Assembly (NCBI GenBank): GCA_020692325.1
Contig: JAIMKR010000003.1
Location: forward strand, 218,230-282,229
Direction: 5' to 3'
Source of the DNA: Desulfocurvus sp.
GTDB lineage: Bacteria; Desulfobacterota; Desulfovibrionia; Desulfovibrionales; Desulfovibrionaceae
DNA length: 64,000 bases
Under the pieces are notes generated by a model. The model was not told where the DNA came from. It did not search any database and saw only the letters and a list, made by a program, of their open reading frames with translations. Made by a program: the position numbers and the translations under genes. Position 1 is the first letter of the stretch. The number at the start of each line of letters is the position of its first letter. Below, piece by piece: positions 1 through 8,437 of this stretch.

Positions 1-1
1 C

Positions 2-598
2 GAAATCCTCAAAACCCGCACGCGGGACATCATCTTCGGCGGCTGGAGCTTCGGCGGGCTGCTGGCCTACGAGGCCGCCTGCCGGTACGCGGCCCTGATC
101 GGAAAGCCGCGCGGCGTGGTCATTCTGGACTCCGTGGCCGACAACCGCAACGCCAAGCGGATGGCGGGGCTGGACGAGATTGGCCTGCTCAAGAGCATAC
201 TGGGCGATATTTTCGACGAGGAGGTGCTGCGCCCGCTGCCGCGCGAGCGGAAACTGTCCTATCTCATCGAGCGCGGCGAGAGCGCCGGCATGTTGCCCTC
301 GGGATTCAGTCCCGCGCAGATGGACAATCTGGTGCGGACGTACCAGAGCAATGCGCTCGCAGCCGCGCGCTACGACACCCCCACACAGTCCGACCTGAGC
401 ATCCTGCTGGTGCGGGCGCTGGATTTCACGGGCAATCCGCAGATCGTCCCCGACGACGAATATCAGGGATGGAGCCGATTCCTCAAAAAAGAGAACATCA
501 CCATCAAATGGACGGAGGGGACCCATCAAAGCATGCTTTCCCCCGGTCTGGCCGGCAATATCGCCAATTTGATACTGGAATATTTTCAAAACAGGTAG
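2..598 (+). CDS. C-terminal thioesterase domain of a nonribosomal peptide synthetase (5' truncated)
   Basis: Only the last 198 codons are in the window; the reading frame is open from base 2. It reads as an alpha/beta-hydrolase thioesterase of the type that releases peptides from an NRPS. The nucleophile motif GWSFGG lies at about bases 41-58, a candidate acid residue follows in ILDS (about bases 121-132), and the catalytic His is in GTHQSM near the C-terminus. Twenty-nine bases after the stop comes the earliest ATG of a cyclic-peptide type ABC exporter, the usual partner of siderophore or lipopeptide synthetases. A stand-alone type II thioesterase cannot be excluded because the upstream part is missing. 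The thioesterase fold is clear; its fusion to an NRPS is inferred. Confidence 0.8.
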   Translation, partial: EILKTRTRDIIFGGWSFGGLLAYEAACRYAALIGKPRGVVILDSVADNRNAKRMAGLDEIGLLKSILGDIFDEEVLRPLPRERKLSYLIERGESAGMLPSGFSPAQMDNLVRTYQSNALAAARYDTPTQSDLSILLVRALDFTGNPQIVPDDEYQGWSRFLKKENITIKWTEGTHQSMLSPGLAGNIANLILEYFQNR

Positions 599-726
599 CC
601 CCGCCGCACGCGTCGCGTTGACGCTGGATGTTGATTCGCATAGGTTGGGCGAACTTTATGAAATTCCGCGGACACGCGGCGGGGGTCCACGCCGCCGGGC
701 GTTTCGCGACAAGTGCGGGGCAAGCC

Positions 727-2394
727 ATGATTCTGCAGGATTCCCGTTTTCTCAACCTGCTGCGCCGGCAGGCCGGCCCCGAAGGCAGAAAGCTCGCGCT
801 CGCCTGCCTGGGCGCGGGCGTCACCCAGGGGCTCACGGTCTTCAGCGTGCTCTCGGGCATCGACGAACTCTCCGGCGACGGCGTGGAATTCCACACCTTC
901 CTGCTCTTTCTGCTGTGCCTGTACGCCTTCTACCGGTTGTTCCACTACATCACGGAGCGTGCGGCCACGCTGGCTCTGAGCGGTGTCATGGACATGCGCA
1001 TCCGCCTGGCCGCCAAGCTGCGCGGCGTGCCCATGGAGCACTTCGGCCGCATGCGCGCCGAGCGCATCCAGACCCTGCTGCTCGATGGGCAGGAGATGGT
1101 GGTGGAGGCCGCGCGGATGCTCATGGCCGCCGTGGCCAACTCCATCATGATGGTGGTGGCCGTGGGGCGCATGTTCGTCACCACCTTTTCCGGGGCCTGC
1201 GTCGTGCTGCTCATCATGGCCGCGGGCCTGGCCATTTTTTTGTGGATCGTGCACAGCGTCAACGACCTCATGCAGCCCGCCCGGCGGGCCGAGATGGACT
1301 TCTCCGCGGACCTGGGCGACCTGCAGGGGGGCTTCCAGCACCTCAAGCTGCACCTGGGCAAGACGGTCGACCTGTTCCAGCGCTGGCTGCTGCCGGGGCT
1401 GAAGCGCGCCTTCGAAGCCCGCAACGCCACGGAAAAGCGCCACGCCCTGGGCATCTCGTTCTTCGCGGTGTTCACCCTGCTCACCCTGGGGGTGATGCTG
1501 TTCTGCATGCCGCGTCTGCTCTCGCTGGACGCCAAGTCCGTCACCACGCTGCTGGTGCTGGTCATGTTCTGTCTGAGCCCCATGATGAGTCTGGTGAGCT
1601 TCATGCCCATGATGGGCAAGGTGGAGGTGGGGCTGGGCGACCTGGAGGCCCTGGAGCGCGAGCTGGACGAGGCCATGGAGCCCTGCGAGGCCGGGCGCGT
1701 GGCCGCTCAGTGGGATGCGCCGGATCTCACTCCGCCCCCCTTCGAAAGTCTCCGCCTGCGCGACGCGCGCTTCGAATACCACGACGAATCCGGGGGGCCG
1801 GTCTTTTCCATCACGGTGTCGGAATTCGAACTCAAACGCGGCGAAATCGTGTTCCTGTGCGGCGGCAACGGCGCGGGGAAAACCACCTTCATGCGGATGC
1901 TGTGCGGCCTGTACGCCGCCCAATCCGGCGAGTTCACGGTCAACGGCGCGCCCCTGGCGGACTTCGGTCTGGAAGCCTACCGCAACCTGTTCTCCATCGT
2001 CCCCTCGGACTTCCACCTGTTCCGCCGCGCGCTGGGCCTGCGTGGCTCCCCTGAGCGCGCCAGCGAATTGCTCGGCCTCATGCGGCTCACGGGCAAGGTG
2101 GAGATACTGGCAGACGGCTCCTTCTCCACGCGCAACCTCTCCGCCGGGCAGCGCAAGCGCTTGGCGCTGGCCTGCGCCCTGCTGGAGGACCGGAGCGTCT
2201 GCCTGTTCGACGAGGTCGCCGCGGACTTCGACCCCGAATTCCGGCGCTACTTCTACGAGGAAATGCTGCCCATGCTGCGCGATCAGGGCAAGACCATCCT
2301 CGCCGTCTCGCACGACGACCGGTACTTCGCCTGCGCCGACAGGGTACTGCACATGGCCGACGGGACCTTCACCCCCGTGGGTTCCAACGCCTGA
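727..2394 (+). CDS. Cyclic peptide export ABC transporter (SyrD/PvdE/YojI family), fused permease-ATPase
   Basis: This half-size exporter carries both membrane and ATPase parts on one chain of 555 aa. The N-terminal half has about six hydrophobic segments. The C-terminal half holds Walker A GGNGAGKTT, signature LSAGQRKR, Walker B CLFDEVAADFDP and the switch His in AVSHDDRYF. The DE-AAD-DP form of Walker B and the HDDRYF ending are typical of the SyrD/PvdE/YojI group, which exports cyclic peptides or siderophore precursors across the inner membrane. In-frame ATGs also exist at 628 and 658; I chose 727 because the protein then starts just before the first membrane helix, but no start has a strong ribosome site. 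It very likely exports the product of the synthetase that ends just upstream. Confidence 0.88.
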   Translation: MILQDSRFLNLLRRQAGPEGRKLALACLGAGVTQGLTVFSVLSGIDELSGDGVEFHTFLLFLLCLYAFYRLFHYITERAATLALSGVMDMRIRLAAKLRGVPMEHFGRMRAERIQTLLLDGQEMVVEAARMLMAAVANSIMMVVAVGRMFVTTFSGACVVLLIMAAGLAIFLWIVHSVNDLMQPARRAEMDFSADLGDLQGGFQHLKLHLGKTVDLFQRWLLPGLKRAFEARNATEKRHALGISFFAVFTLLTLGVMLFCMPRLLSLDAKSVTTLLVLVMFCLSPMMSLVSFMPMMGKVEVGLGDLEALERELDEAMEPCEAGRVAAQWDAPDLTPPPFESLRLRDARFEYHDESGGPVFSITVSEFELKRGEIVFLCGGNGAGKTTFMRMLCGLYAAQSGEFTVNGAPLADFGLEAYRNLFSIVPSDFHLFRRALGLRGSPERASELLGLMRLTGKVEILADGSFSTRNLSAGQRKRLALACALLEDRSVCLFDEVAADFDPEFRRYFYEEMLPMLRDQGKTILAVSHDDRYFACADRVLHMADGTFTPVGSNA

Positions 2395-2475
2395 ACCGAA
2401 AGGATTTCCCCACCCCCCTGGGACCCCAAAATAACGTGCACCGACGCGCGTCAAAAGCGCATCAGGAGGGATGAC

Positions 2476-3624
2476 ATGCTCAATGTGAAACGGCGCCTTC
2501 CGTTATATCTTTGCCTCATTCTGCTGGTGTGCGCGCAAACGGCTTTCGCGGCCGCCGCCGAATCCCCGGGCGGCTCGGGGGCCGACGCCGGCAAGCTCGC
2601 CCGCCAGATGGACGAGATCCTGCATCGGACGAACACCCCGGGCATGGTGGTGGCGGTGCTCTCGCCGGACATGGCGCGGCCGCTGGTGGTGGCGCGCGGC
2701 CTGGCCGACGTGGAGAACGCAGCCCCCCTGCGGCCGGACGCCATCTTCCGCTACGGCTCCGTGACCAAGGTGTTCACCGCCCTGCGCATTGAACACTGCA
2801 TCCGGGCGGGCAAGCTTTCGCCGGACACGAACGTCCGCCACTACTTTCCCAAGCTCGGGGGCAACGCGCCCATCACCGTGCGCCAACTGCTGACGCACAC
2901 CTCCGGCCTGCCGGAGCTGCTGGCCCAACCGGAGGTGCTGGCCAACCCGGCCAAGCGCTGGACAAAGGCCGAAATGCTCGGCGCCATCAACGGCAAGCCG
3001 CCGCTCTTCGCGCCGGGGACGAAACAGCGCTACAACAACACCGGCTACTTCCTTCTTGGTCTGCTGCTGGACAAGCTCGACGCGACGGAGGAGGTCTGGC
3101 TGGCGCGTGAGCGCGAGGCGCTGAACATGCCCTCCCTGCGCATCGCCGACGACGAGGCCGTTGTGCCGCGCATGGCCCAGGGTTACTCGCTCGGTGCGAA
3201 CAAGGAACTGCGCCGGCCCATGCTCTTCAGCACCTCGCTGGCCTATGGCGCGGGCGACTTGGAGGGCGACGCGGCCGATCTGCTGCAACTGACGCGGCTG
3301 CTCGGCCAGAGCGGTCTGCGGCCGGAAAATCCGGAACCGCTGCGCCTGCCCGACGGATCCGCCGCGGTGAAGCAGAAAAACGCCGCCGGCCAGCATTATG
3401 GTTGGAGCCTGCTGGGCTCGGTGAGCCTGTTCGACCTGGGCGGTGGCCGCGCCTATGTGGGCAAGTCGGGGTTGTTCCCCGGCTACACCGCACAATATTT
3501 TTACGACCCGCAAACGAAGACCTCCGTGGTGCTGCTGATAAATCAGGAGAAAGCCAGTGATGAGATCATCAAACTCGGCTTCCACCTACTGGACGAACGA
3601 CGGGCGGCCGCGACCGGCCGGTGA
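2476..3624 (+). CDS. Secreted serine hydrolase, class C beta-lactamase / D-Ala-D-Ala peptidase fold
   Basis: This 382-aa protein begins with a signal peptide (basic MLNVKRR, hydrophobic core, AFA-A cleavage region near residue 26). The penicillin-binding fold motifs appear in order: SVTK (SxxK nucleophile) near residue 95, YNN (YxN) near 190 and GKSG (KxG) near 325. The family includes DD-peptidases, esterases and peptide-tailoring enzymes in NRPS clusters. A clear AGGAGG site at 2464-2469 sets the start. It lies 81 bases after the exporter and on the same strand, so a periplasmic role in maturing or hydrolysing the exported peptide is possible, but the substrate cannot be read from the sequence. 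Confidence 0.85.
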   Translation: MLNVKRRLPLYLCLILLVCAQTAFAAAAESPGGSGADAGKLARQMDEILHRTNTPGMVVAVLSPDMARPLVVARGLADVENAAPLRPDAIFRYGSVTKVFTALRIEHCIRAGKLSPDTNVRHYFPKLGGNAPITVRQLLTHTSGLPELLAQPEVLANPAKRWTKAEMLGAINGKPPLFAPGTKQRYNNTGYFLLGLLLDKLDATEEVWLAREREALNMPSLRIADDEAVVPRMAQGYSLGANKELRRPMLFSTSLAYGAGDLEGDAADLLQLTRLLGQSGLRPENPEPLRLPDGSAAVKQKNAAGQHYGWSLLGSVSLFDLGGGRAYVGKSGLFPGYTAQYFYDPQTKTSVVLLINQEKASDEIIKLGFHLLDERRAAATGR

Positions 3625-3675
3625 GGGCGCTGGAGCGCTTGACGCCGCGACGTTAAGCACGTAACCAAATGGATA

Positions 3676-3703
3676 TTGCGGTATTAACAGTCGATTATAT
3701 TTT
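3676..3703 (+). promoter_or_regulatory. Candidate sigma-70 promoter for the DUF697-SPFH gene group
   Basis: TTGCGG (3676-3681) and TATTTT (3698-3703) are separated by 16 bases in an AT-rich patch that stands out from its GC-rich surroundings. The first gene of the group starts 36 bases further on behind a GAGGAGG site. The match is by eye only. Confidence 0.45.
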
Positions 3704-3739
3704 CTGAAAATCGCAGTCCATAATCCTTGAGGAGGGACA

Positions 3740-4339
3740 ATGAACGCCATCGAAGAAACCGCCCAGGACACTCAGGCCGGCAATTCCACGGCTCCCGAGC
3801 AAAGCGTGCCCGTCATTCCCAAGGCCGAGATTGACGCGATCATCCGCAAGCGGGTCTATGGCGCCATGGCCCTCGGATTGGCCCCCGTGGCCGTGCTCGA
3901 TCTCGTCGGTCTGTTCGGCATTGAGGTCGAGCTGGTCAACGCCCTGGCCGAGAAATACGGCGTGCCTTTCAGTAAGAACAGGGCCAAGAGCCTCATCGGC
4001 TCGCTTCTGGGCAGCGCCCTGCCCGTTGCCGTGGCCCCGGCCGTCTTCAGCCTGCTCAAGGCCATTCCCCTCATCGGCATGACGGCCGGCGCGGCCACCA
4101 TGACCATCATGGGCGGCGCCTCCACCTACGCCATCGGACGCGTGTTCAACCGCCACTTCGCCTCCGGCGGCACCATGCTCGACATGGAGACGGGCAAGTT
4201 CAAGGAGAGCTTCCGCACCCACTACAACGAGGGCAAGGAATACGTGAAGAACCTGCGCAAGAAGAAGCCCGCCGACGGTGAGACCGCTGAGGGCGAGGCA
4301 GCCGAGCCGGCGCAGGAATCCGCCGCCAGCGCCAACTAG
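3740..4339 (+). CDS. DUF697-type membrane protein
   Basis: This 199-aa protein has an N-terminal soluble segment, then a region from about residue 30 to 140 with hydrophobic helices. Among them are the stretch starting VYGAMALGLAP and the pair around PVAVAPAVFSLLKAIP and GMTAGAATMTIMGG, which contains the Gly-rich GAS-YAIGRVF motif seen in DUF697 proteins. The C-terminal tail is charged and low in complexity (KKKPADGE then Ala/Glu). DUF697 often accompanies small GTPases and membrane-stress proteins; no GTPase is present here. A strong GAGGAGG ribosome site precedes the ATG. The next three genes follow on the same strand with overlaps or very short gaps, so they are probably one operon. The biochemical role is not known. 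Confidence 0.72.
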   Translation: MNAIEETAQDTQAGNSTAPEQSVPVIPKAEIDAIIRKRVYGAMALGLAPVAVLDLVGLFGIEVELVNALAEKYGVPFSKNRAKSLIGSLLGSALPVAVAPAVFSLLKAIPLIGMTAGAATMTIMGGASTYAIGRVFNRHFASGGTMLDMETGKFKESFRTHYNEGKEYVKNLRKKKPADGETAEGEAAEPAQESAASAN

Positions 4340-4370
4340 CGGCAGGACGTCGCGCGTCGGGGCCGCTTTC

Positions 4371-4901
4371 TTGTTCGGGGACTTCCTTTCCGCTTCGTCG
4401 CGGCGCGGCAGGGCGGCACGTTTGTGCGGCCTGCTGCTCGGCCTGTGCTTGGCGGTCACGCTCTGCACGGCTGACGCCGGCGCATGGTCCTGGCCTTGGG
4501 AAAAGCGGCGGGCGCCGATGACCCCGCACATCGACGACGCGCTGAGAAGCTACTCGCAAGCGGGCAGGGTCACGCCGTCACGCCTGGGCGCGGAGGACTT
4601 CCGCGAAGTCGTGCGCAAACGGGTGCAGTGCTACGAGCAGATCACCACGCCGCTGGAGCGCAAGAAGCCCTGCAACATCACCTATGTGGAGTCGATCATT
4701 CACACCGCGCGGAAGCATATCCGTTCCGTGCCGGAGATGGGCCTGTTCGTCCGACACGTACAGTACTGCCCCATCATGTACAACATGTGCATCGGCGACA
4801 TGAACCAACGGGACTACTGCGTGGACTACGAACGCCGGTGTATCGACATGACCCTGGACAAATATTGGAGAGGGGCGCCTGAAAATGTCTCCCACGACTG
4901 A
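4371..4901 (+). CDS. Secreted protein with conserved cysteines, function unknown
   Basis: I do not recognise the family. The frame encodes a likely signal peptide (RR then LCGLLLGLCLAVTLC, with a DAGA cleavage area) and a mature part of about 140 aa holding six cysteines spread over its second half (in VQCYEQ, PCNIT, QYCPI, NMCIG, DYCVDY and RRCID). This suggests disulfides in the periplasm. The start is uncertain: a TTG at 4371 keeps the whole signal peptide and lies 31 bases after the previous stop; an ATG at 4278 would overlap the previous gene by 62 bases; the next ATG (4515) would delete the signal peptide. Its last 17 bases overlap the SPFH gene, which suggests translational coupling. 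Confidence 0.6.
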   Translation: MFGDFLSASSRRGRAARLCGLLLGLCLAVTLCTADAGAWSWPWEKRRAPMTPHIDDALRSYSQAGRVTPSRLGAEDFREVVRKRVQCYEQITTPLERKKPCNITYVESIIHTARKHIRSVPEMGLFVRHVQYCPIMYNMCIGDMNQRDYCVDYERRCIDMTLDKYWRGAPENVSHD

Positions 4902-6000
4902 GCCGCAGCCGGCCGCCACTTGGCGCAAACGCGTCGAGGGGTGGATCACCGCCAGACGCACCGGCCTTCTCGCCTATGTTCTCGGCCTGACGATACTCGT
5001 CGTGCTGCTCTGGCCCTATATCGTCGTCACCGTCCACTCCGGCGAGATCGGCGTGAAATACTCGCCGCTGTTCGGCGGCACGGTGATGGGCAAGACGTAC
5101 TCCGAAGGCATGCACCTGCTCTTCCCCTGGGACACGATGTACATCTACGACACGCGCCTGCAGCATGAGGACATTGACATCGCCGTGCTCAGCCGCGGCG
5201 GCCTTTCCGTGGACATGAAGGTCTCCGTCTTCTTCGCGCCCATCGCCGAGCGTGTGGCCGAGCTGCACCACGACCTCGGCCCCGACTACAAGAAAATGCT
5301 CATACGACCCATCATGTCCTCGGCCATCCGCAACACCGTGGGCGGCTACTGGCCCGAGGATCTGTACACCACAGCCCCCCTCAAGCTTCAGGACGAGCTC
5401 ATGGTCCAGGCCGTGGAGCAGATGGCCCGCAAGCCCGTCATCATCGACAGCATAGTGGTGCGGGGCATGTCCCTGCCGGACAAGGTGAACCAGGCCATCG
5501 ACCTCAAATTCTCCGCCGAACAGGAGTACCTGCGCTATAAGTACGTGCTGCTCAAGGCCGGTGAGCAGATGAAGGAAAGCTACATCCGCGCCGAAAGCAT
5601 CAGGATGTTCCAGGACATCGTCAATGGCGGCATGACCGACGCCTACCTCCGCTGGGCCGGCATCGAGGCCACCAAGGAGTTGGCCGCCTCGTCCAATGCC
5701 AAGTTCGTCATCATGGGCGGGCGCGACGGCCTGCCGGTGATACTGAACATGGACTCCCAGACCGGAGGCAGGGGCGGGAAAAGGCAAGGCGCGGCGCAGG
5801 GCGATCTCAAGATGTTCTCCAGCCACGACTTCAGCAAGCCCGTTCCCAAGGACAAGGACGGTCTGCCCGACTGGCAGCACCTGAAGGGCCGCTACGACGA
5901 CCTTCAGAGCGCCATCAAGAAATTCACAAGGTTCGGGAAGGACGCTCAGAACGTGGATACCGGCGAAAGCAGGGCCCAGCAGGAACAGGAGGCGCAATGA
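4885..6000 (+). CDS. SPFH/Band 7 (prohibitin-like) membrane-anchored protein
   Basis: This 371-aa protein has one membrane helix near the N-terminus (LLAYVLGLTILVVLLW, about residues 29-44) followed by an SPFH domain. Typical features are GEIGV right after the helix, YSEGMHLLFPWD, the D-K-VSVFF strand and the VVRGMSLPDKVNQAI segment where HflC/prohibitins carry their long helix. The C-terminal third is helical and charged. Family members form oligomeric rings on the inner membrane and often control proteases or membrane domains. It sits in a four-gene run with a DUF697 protein, a secreted Cys protein and a mini membrane protein, with overlaps of 17 and 4 bases, so these products probably act together. 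The partner protease, if any, is not nearby. Confidence 0.82.
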   Translation: MSPTTEPQPAATWRKRVEGWITARRTGLLAYVLGLTILVVLLWPYIVVTVHSGEIGVKYSPLFGGTVMGKTYSEGMHLLFPWDTMYIYDTRLQHEDIDIAVLSRGGLSVDMKVSVFFAPIAERVAELHHDLGPDYKKMLIRPIMSSAIRNTVGGYWPEDLYTTAPLKLQDELMVQAVEQMARKPVIIDSIVVRGMSLPDKVNQAIDLKFSAEQEYLRYKYVLLKAGEQMKESYIRAESIRMFQDIVNGGMTDAYLRWAGIEATKELAASSNAKFVIMGGRDGLPVILNMDSQTGGRGGKRQGAAQGDLKMFSSHDFSKPVPKDKDGLPDWQHLKGRYDDLQSAIKKFTRFGKDAQNVDTGESRAQQEQEAQ

Positions 6001-6227
6001 ACCCCATAATCTTTCTCATCGCCATTTTCTGCAGCCTTCTGATCGGCTTCTTCGGCCGTCGCAAGAAGCTTGGCTTCTGGGGATTCTTCTTCGCCAGCAT
6101 GTTGCTGACCCCTGTCTTCGGGCTGCTGCTGCTCGTCATAGCGGCCCCGGCCAAGCAACCGGCCCAGCACCCCTCCACGCCTGCGGGGCAAGCCCCGGGC
6201 GGTCAGCCCAGCGAAACGCACAGCTAA
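5997..6227 (+). CDS. Small two-helix membrane protein, function unknown
   Basis: This 76-aa protein consists of a first helix (IIFLIAIFCSLLIGFFG), a short basic loop (RRKKLG), a second helix (FASMLLTPVFGLLLLV) and a Pro/Ala/Gln-rich tail. The ATG overlaps the stop of the SPFH gene in an ATGA arrangement, which supports it as a real translated gene. A decayed copy of its last codons appears again about 400 bases downstream, as part of a duplicated segment. Confidence 0.7.
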   Translation: MNPIIFLIAIFCSLLIGFFGRRKKLGFWGFFFASMLLTPVFGLLLLVIAAPAKQPAQHPSTPAGQAPGGQPSETHS

Positions 6228-6823
6228 CCCCGCGCCCGCTCCTCAACGGAACGGAACACGCCGGCGAGCCGCCGCGTCAGCGGCTCTTGCGCACGTCCTC
6301 AAGACTGCGGTCGTGGGAAACGATGACGTCCGCGCTCACGAGCACGTCGGGGGGCAGATCGCGCCCCATCATCCGAGCCGCCTTGAAATTGAGGGAAAGT
6401 CCCAGCAGGGGGTTGGGCGCACAGTATAGCCTGCGCGCCCCGTCCTGAGTCTACGCCTGCGATCCGGCCGTCTACATCGCCCGCGCCGTCGAGTCCATGC
6501 CCCCTTTCCGAGCCGGCCGCAGGCCATTCGGCCGCACATCCATCTGAGCCAGCGCGAACCAGCCGAGCCGTGAGACAGGCCATCCAAAGCTGCGGCCCGG
6601 GGGCGGTCAGACCAACAAAACGCACAACTGACCCCGCGCCCGCGCCTCAACGGAACGGAACACGCCCGGCGAGCCGCCGCGTCAGCGGCTCTTGCGCACG
6701 TCCTCAAGACTGCGGTCGTGGGAAACGATGACGTCCGCGCTCACGAGCACGTCGGGGGGCAGATCGCGCCCCATCATCCGTGCCGTTTTGAGATTGAGGG
6801 AAAGCCCCAGGGCGTTGGGCACC
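6192..6823. repeat. Direct repeat covering the convergent ends of two genes (copies 6192-6421 and 6594-6823)
   Basis: About 230 bases are present twice, roughly 402-405 bases apart. Each copy contains the last codons and stop of the small membrane protein gene (GQPSETHS in copy 1, GQTNKTHN in copy 2), a shared spacer, and the last 40 or so codons of the solute-binding protein gene on the other strand. From the second gene's stop through the next 100 bases the copies are almost identical. Between them, 6422-6593 holds no gene that I can identify. The layout suggests a tandem duplication of a gene pair followed by deletion. Confidence 0.85.
6277..6421 (-). pseudogene. Remnant 3' end of a duplicated solute-binding protein gene
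   Basis: Read on the minus strand, the segment gives the C-terminal 42 residues of the solute-binding protein encoded at 6682-7785, from LGLSLNFKAARMM to VRKSR and stop. Only two residues differ in that stretch (F for L, A for T). Before that point the similarity ends after a small indel, and no start or N-terminal part exists. It is therefore a dead fragment left by a duplication. Confidence 0.8.
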
Positions 6824-7785
6824 ACCATCCCGAGCCTGCGCGGCGAAACGCCCTGGAAGATACTGATGAGCTGCGCCGCGTGGAACCGGCCAAGCGGCTT
6901 CAATTCGAAGTCGTACGCGCCCATGAGCGCGCCCAGCTGCACCATCGGCATGCCCGTGCGGGCGAATGTGGCCACCCGGTGCTCCCGCAGATAATTCAAC
7001 AGCGGACGCGGGTCGCTCAGCGTCCAATCGAAACACGGAATGTCCGGCAAGTACACCGCGTCCACCCCGTTGCTGATCAGCCACTCCAACCCCGCCTTGC
7101 ATTCGCGCATGCTCGCGCCGCCCGGTAAGTGCGGGAACTCCACCAGGCGCGCGCCCTTCTCGCGCACCACATCACGCGCATCGTCGAGATTCGTATAGGT
7201 GCGCCCGGCCGCGGTGTCCTCGTACAAAACGCCAAGCCTACGGAATCCAACCACGGCATGGAACAGGCGCAGCATGTTCAACCCCTGGTTGGGCGCGATG
7301 GCCGTGGTCAGATTGTCCACGCCCGAGTCGGTCTCGCTCTTCACCACGCCCGCGCCGACTGGGTCGGACAGCGTCATGGCCACGATGGGATGACGGCCGT
7401 TGTTGTGGGCCAGGAGCGCCTGGGCGGCATCCGTGCCCATGGCGATGATCAGATCGATATCCTTGCGCGCCATGAGGTCCGCGGCCATGCGGTATGTGCC
7501 GGCCTTGCCCATGGCCGTCCACGAGCTGATCTCATGCGCGTTCGGCGGGAACACCACCCGATCGCCCCAGCCCTTTTCGGCCAGCCCCGCCTGCAGGGCC
7601 TTGAGCATCTTGTCATGCACCCAGTTGGTCCCGGCCTCCAGCACGGCCACGCGATACACCTTGGACTGAACCTCATGGGGCTTCCGGGCATGAGACTTGC
7701 GGCCGGCCGCCAAAGACGACGACGCCATCGCCAGCAGCATGACGCAGCCAAGCGCCACCACGAGAAACCGCTTCCCTTTGCCCAT
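6682..7785 (-). CDS. ABC transporter substrate-binding protein, PF04392-like
   Basis: This 367-aa secreted protein has a signal peptide (MGKGKRF, then a hydrophobic run ending SSLAAG). The mature part follows the two-lobed Rossmann-like pattern of the ABC substrate-binding family PF04392: YRVAVLEAGTNWVHD at the first strand, IDLIIAMGTDAAQALL, PIVAMTLSDPVGAGVV, FRRLGVLYED and VDAVYLPDIP. I chose the ATG at 7785 because a GGAGG stands 6-10 bases before it; the frame stays open further upstream but that part lacks protein character. No permease or ATPase gene is adjacent, so its transporter partner and ligand are unknown. A second, broken copy of its 3' end lies at 6277-6421. Confidence 0.78.
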   Translation of the reverse strand: MGKGKRFLVVALGCVMLLAMASSSLAAGRKSHARKPHEVQSKVYRVAVLEAGTNWVHDKMLKALQAGLAEKGWGDRVVFPPNAHEISSWTAMGKAGTYRMAADLMARKDIDLIIAMGTDAAQALLAHNNGRHPIVAMTLSDPVGAGVVKSETDSGVDNLTTAIAPNQGLNMLRLFHAVVGFRRLGVLYEDTAAGRTYTNLDDARDVVREKGARLVEFPHLPGGASMRECKAGLEWLISNGVDAVYLPDIPCFDWTLSDPRPLLNYLREHRVATFARTGMPMVQLGALMGAYDFELKPLGRFHAAQLISIFQGVSPRRLGMVVPNALGLSLNLKTARMMGRDLPPDVLVSADVIVSHDRSLEDVRKSR

Positions 7786-7917
7786 GCTCGCCCTCCGCAC
7801 GGCCGCTTTCGAACACAGCACCGCTTTTGCGTGTCCTATCAGCTTTATTGAACTTCCGCCATAGCCGGGCATCGCGCCTCCGCGCATCGCCTGGAAGACA
7901 AACCACAAAAGGCGAAT

Positions 7918-7956
7918 CGGGGGGAAACCTTTCCGCTGGAAAGGTTCTCCCCCCGT
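7918..7956. repeat. Perfect inverted repeat in the 7.8-8.4 kb spacer
   Basis: AACCTTTCC (7926-7934) and GGAAAGGTT (7938-7946) pair perfectly around a three-base loop, and flanking G and C runs extend the stem. The spacer from 7786 to 8437 (650 bases) shows no convincing gene and holds several such palindromes. Confidence 0.7.
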
Positions 7957-8105
7957 CCCCCCTTCCAAAGGCTTTTACCGGTGACACGGACAGCCCCCCG
8001 CTCCATCGCCTTACGAACAGCGTGGACGATGGGCTTACAGGCTTTCCCTCCGACAAAATGGCATCCATCCCCCCACCGCCAGCGCCACTCCATTGGGACT
8101 CGGCA

Positions 8106-8369
8106 GGGGTTCGGGGCAATGCCCCGATCGCCCAACACCTTGAAACAGTGCTGCCGGCTTCAGGCTGCCATGTTCGCTTCAGGGTTCAAACGTCCCTGGT
8201 TTCACGTAACGGAATCCTTCAACGTGAAGGGACCAGCGCCCTCATCGACGCATTCGCCCACGCACCTGTCGTGGATGTTTTTTCGCCGGCTTCGCGGTGG
8301 AAAACATCCACGAATGAGGGATTCCAAAGGGCGTATGTCCTTTGGTGGGGTTCGGGGCAACGCCCCGAT
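8106..8369. repeat. Pair of 23-base palindromic repeats and a long hairpin
   Basis: The motif GGGGTTCGGGGCA, ending in a GCCCCGAT half, occurs at 8106-8128 and again at 8347-8369 with one base changed; each copy is itself a small palindrome (CGGGGC/GCCCCG). Between them, TCGTGGATGTTTT (8269-8281) and its exact complement (8301-8313) form a 13-bp stem. This looks like repetitive extragenic palindromic DNA rather than a gene. Confidence 0.65.
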
Positions 8370-8437
8370 ATTTTCAGGGACAGCACCCCCCTGAACGGGG
8401 GAACCGATTCGATGTCCACGCCCCCCCCGTGGCGGAC

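Noticed and set aside
586..2454. A 622-codon minus-strand frame opposite the ABC exporter
   Set aside because: The plus strand encodes an ABC exporter with all motifs; the opposite frame is rich in His, Gln and Gly and has no features.
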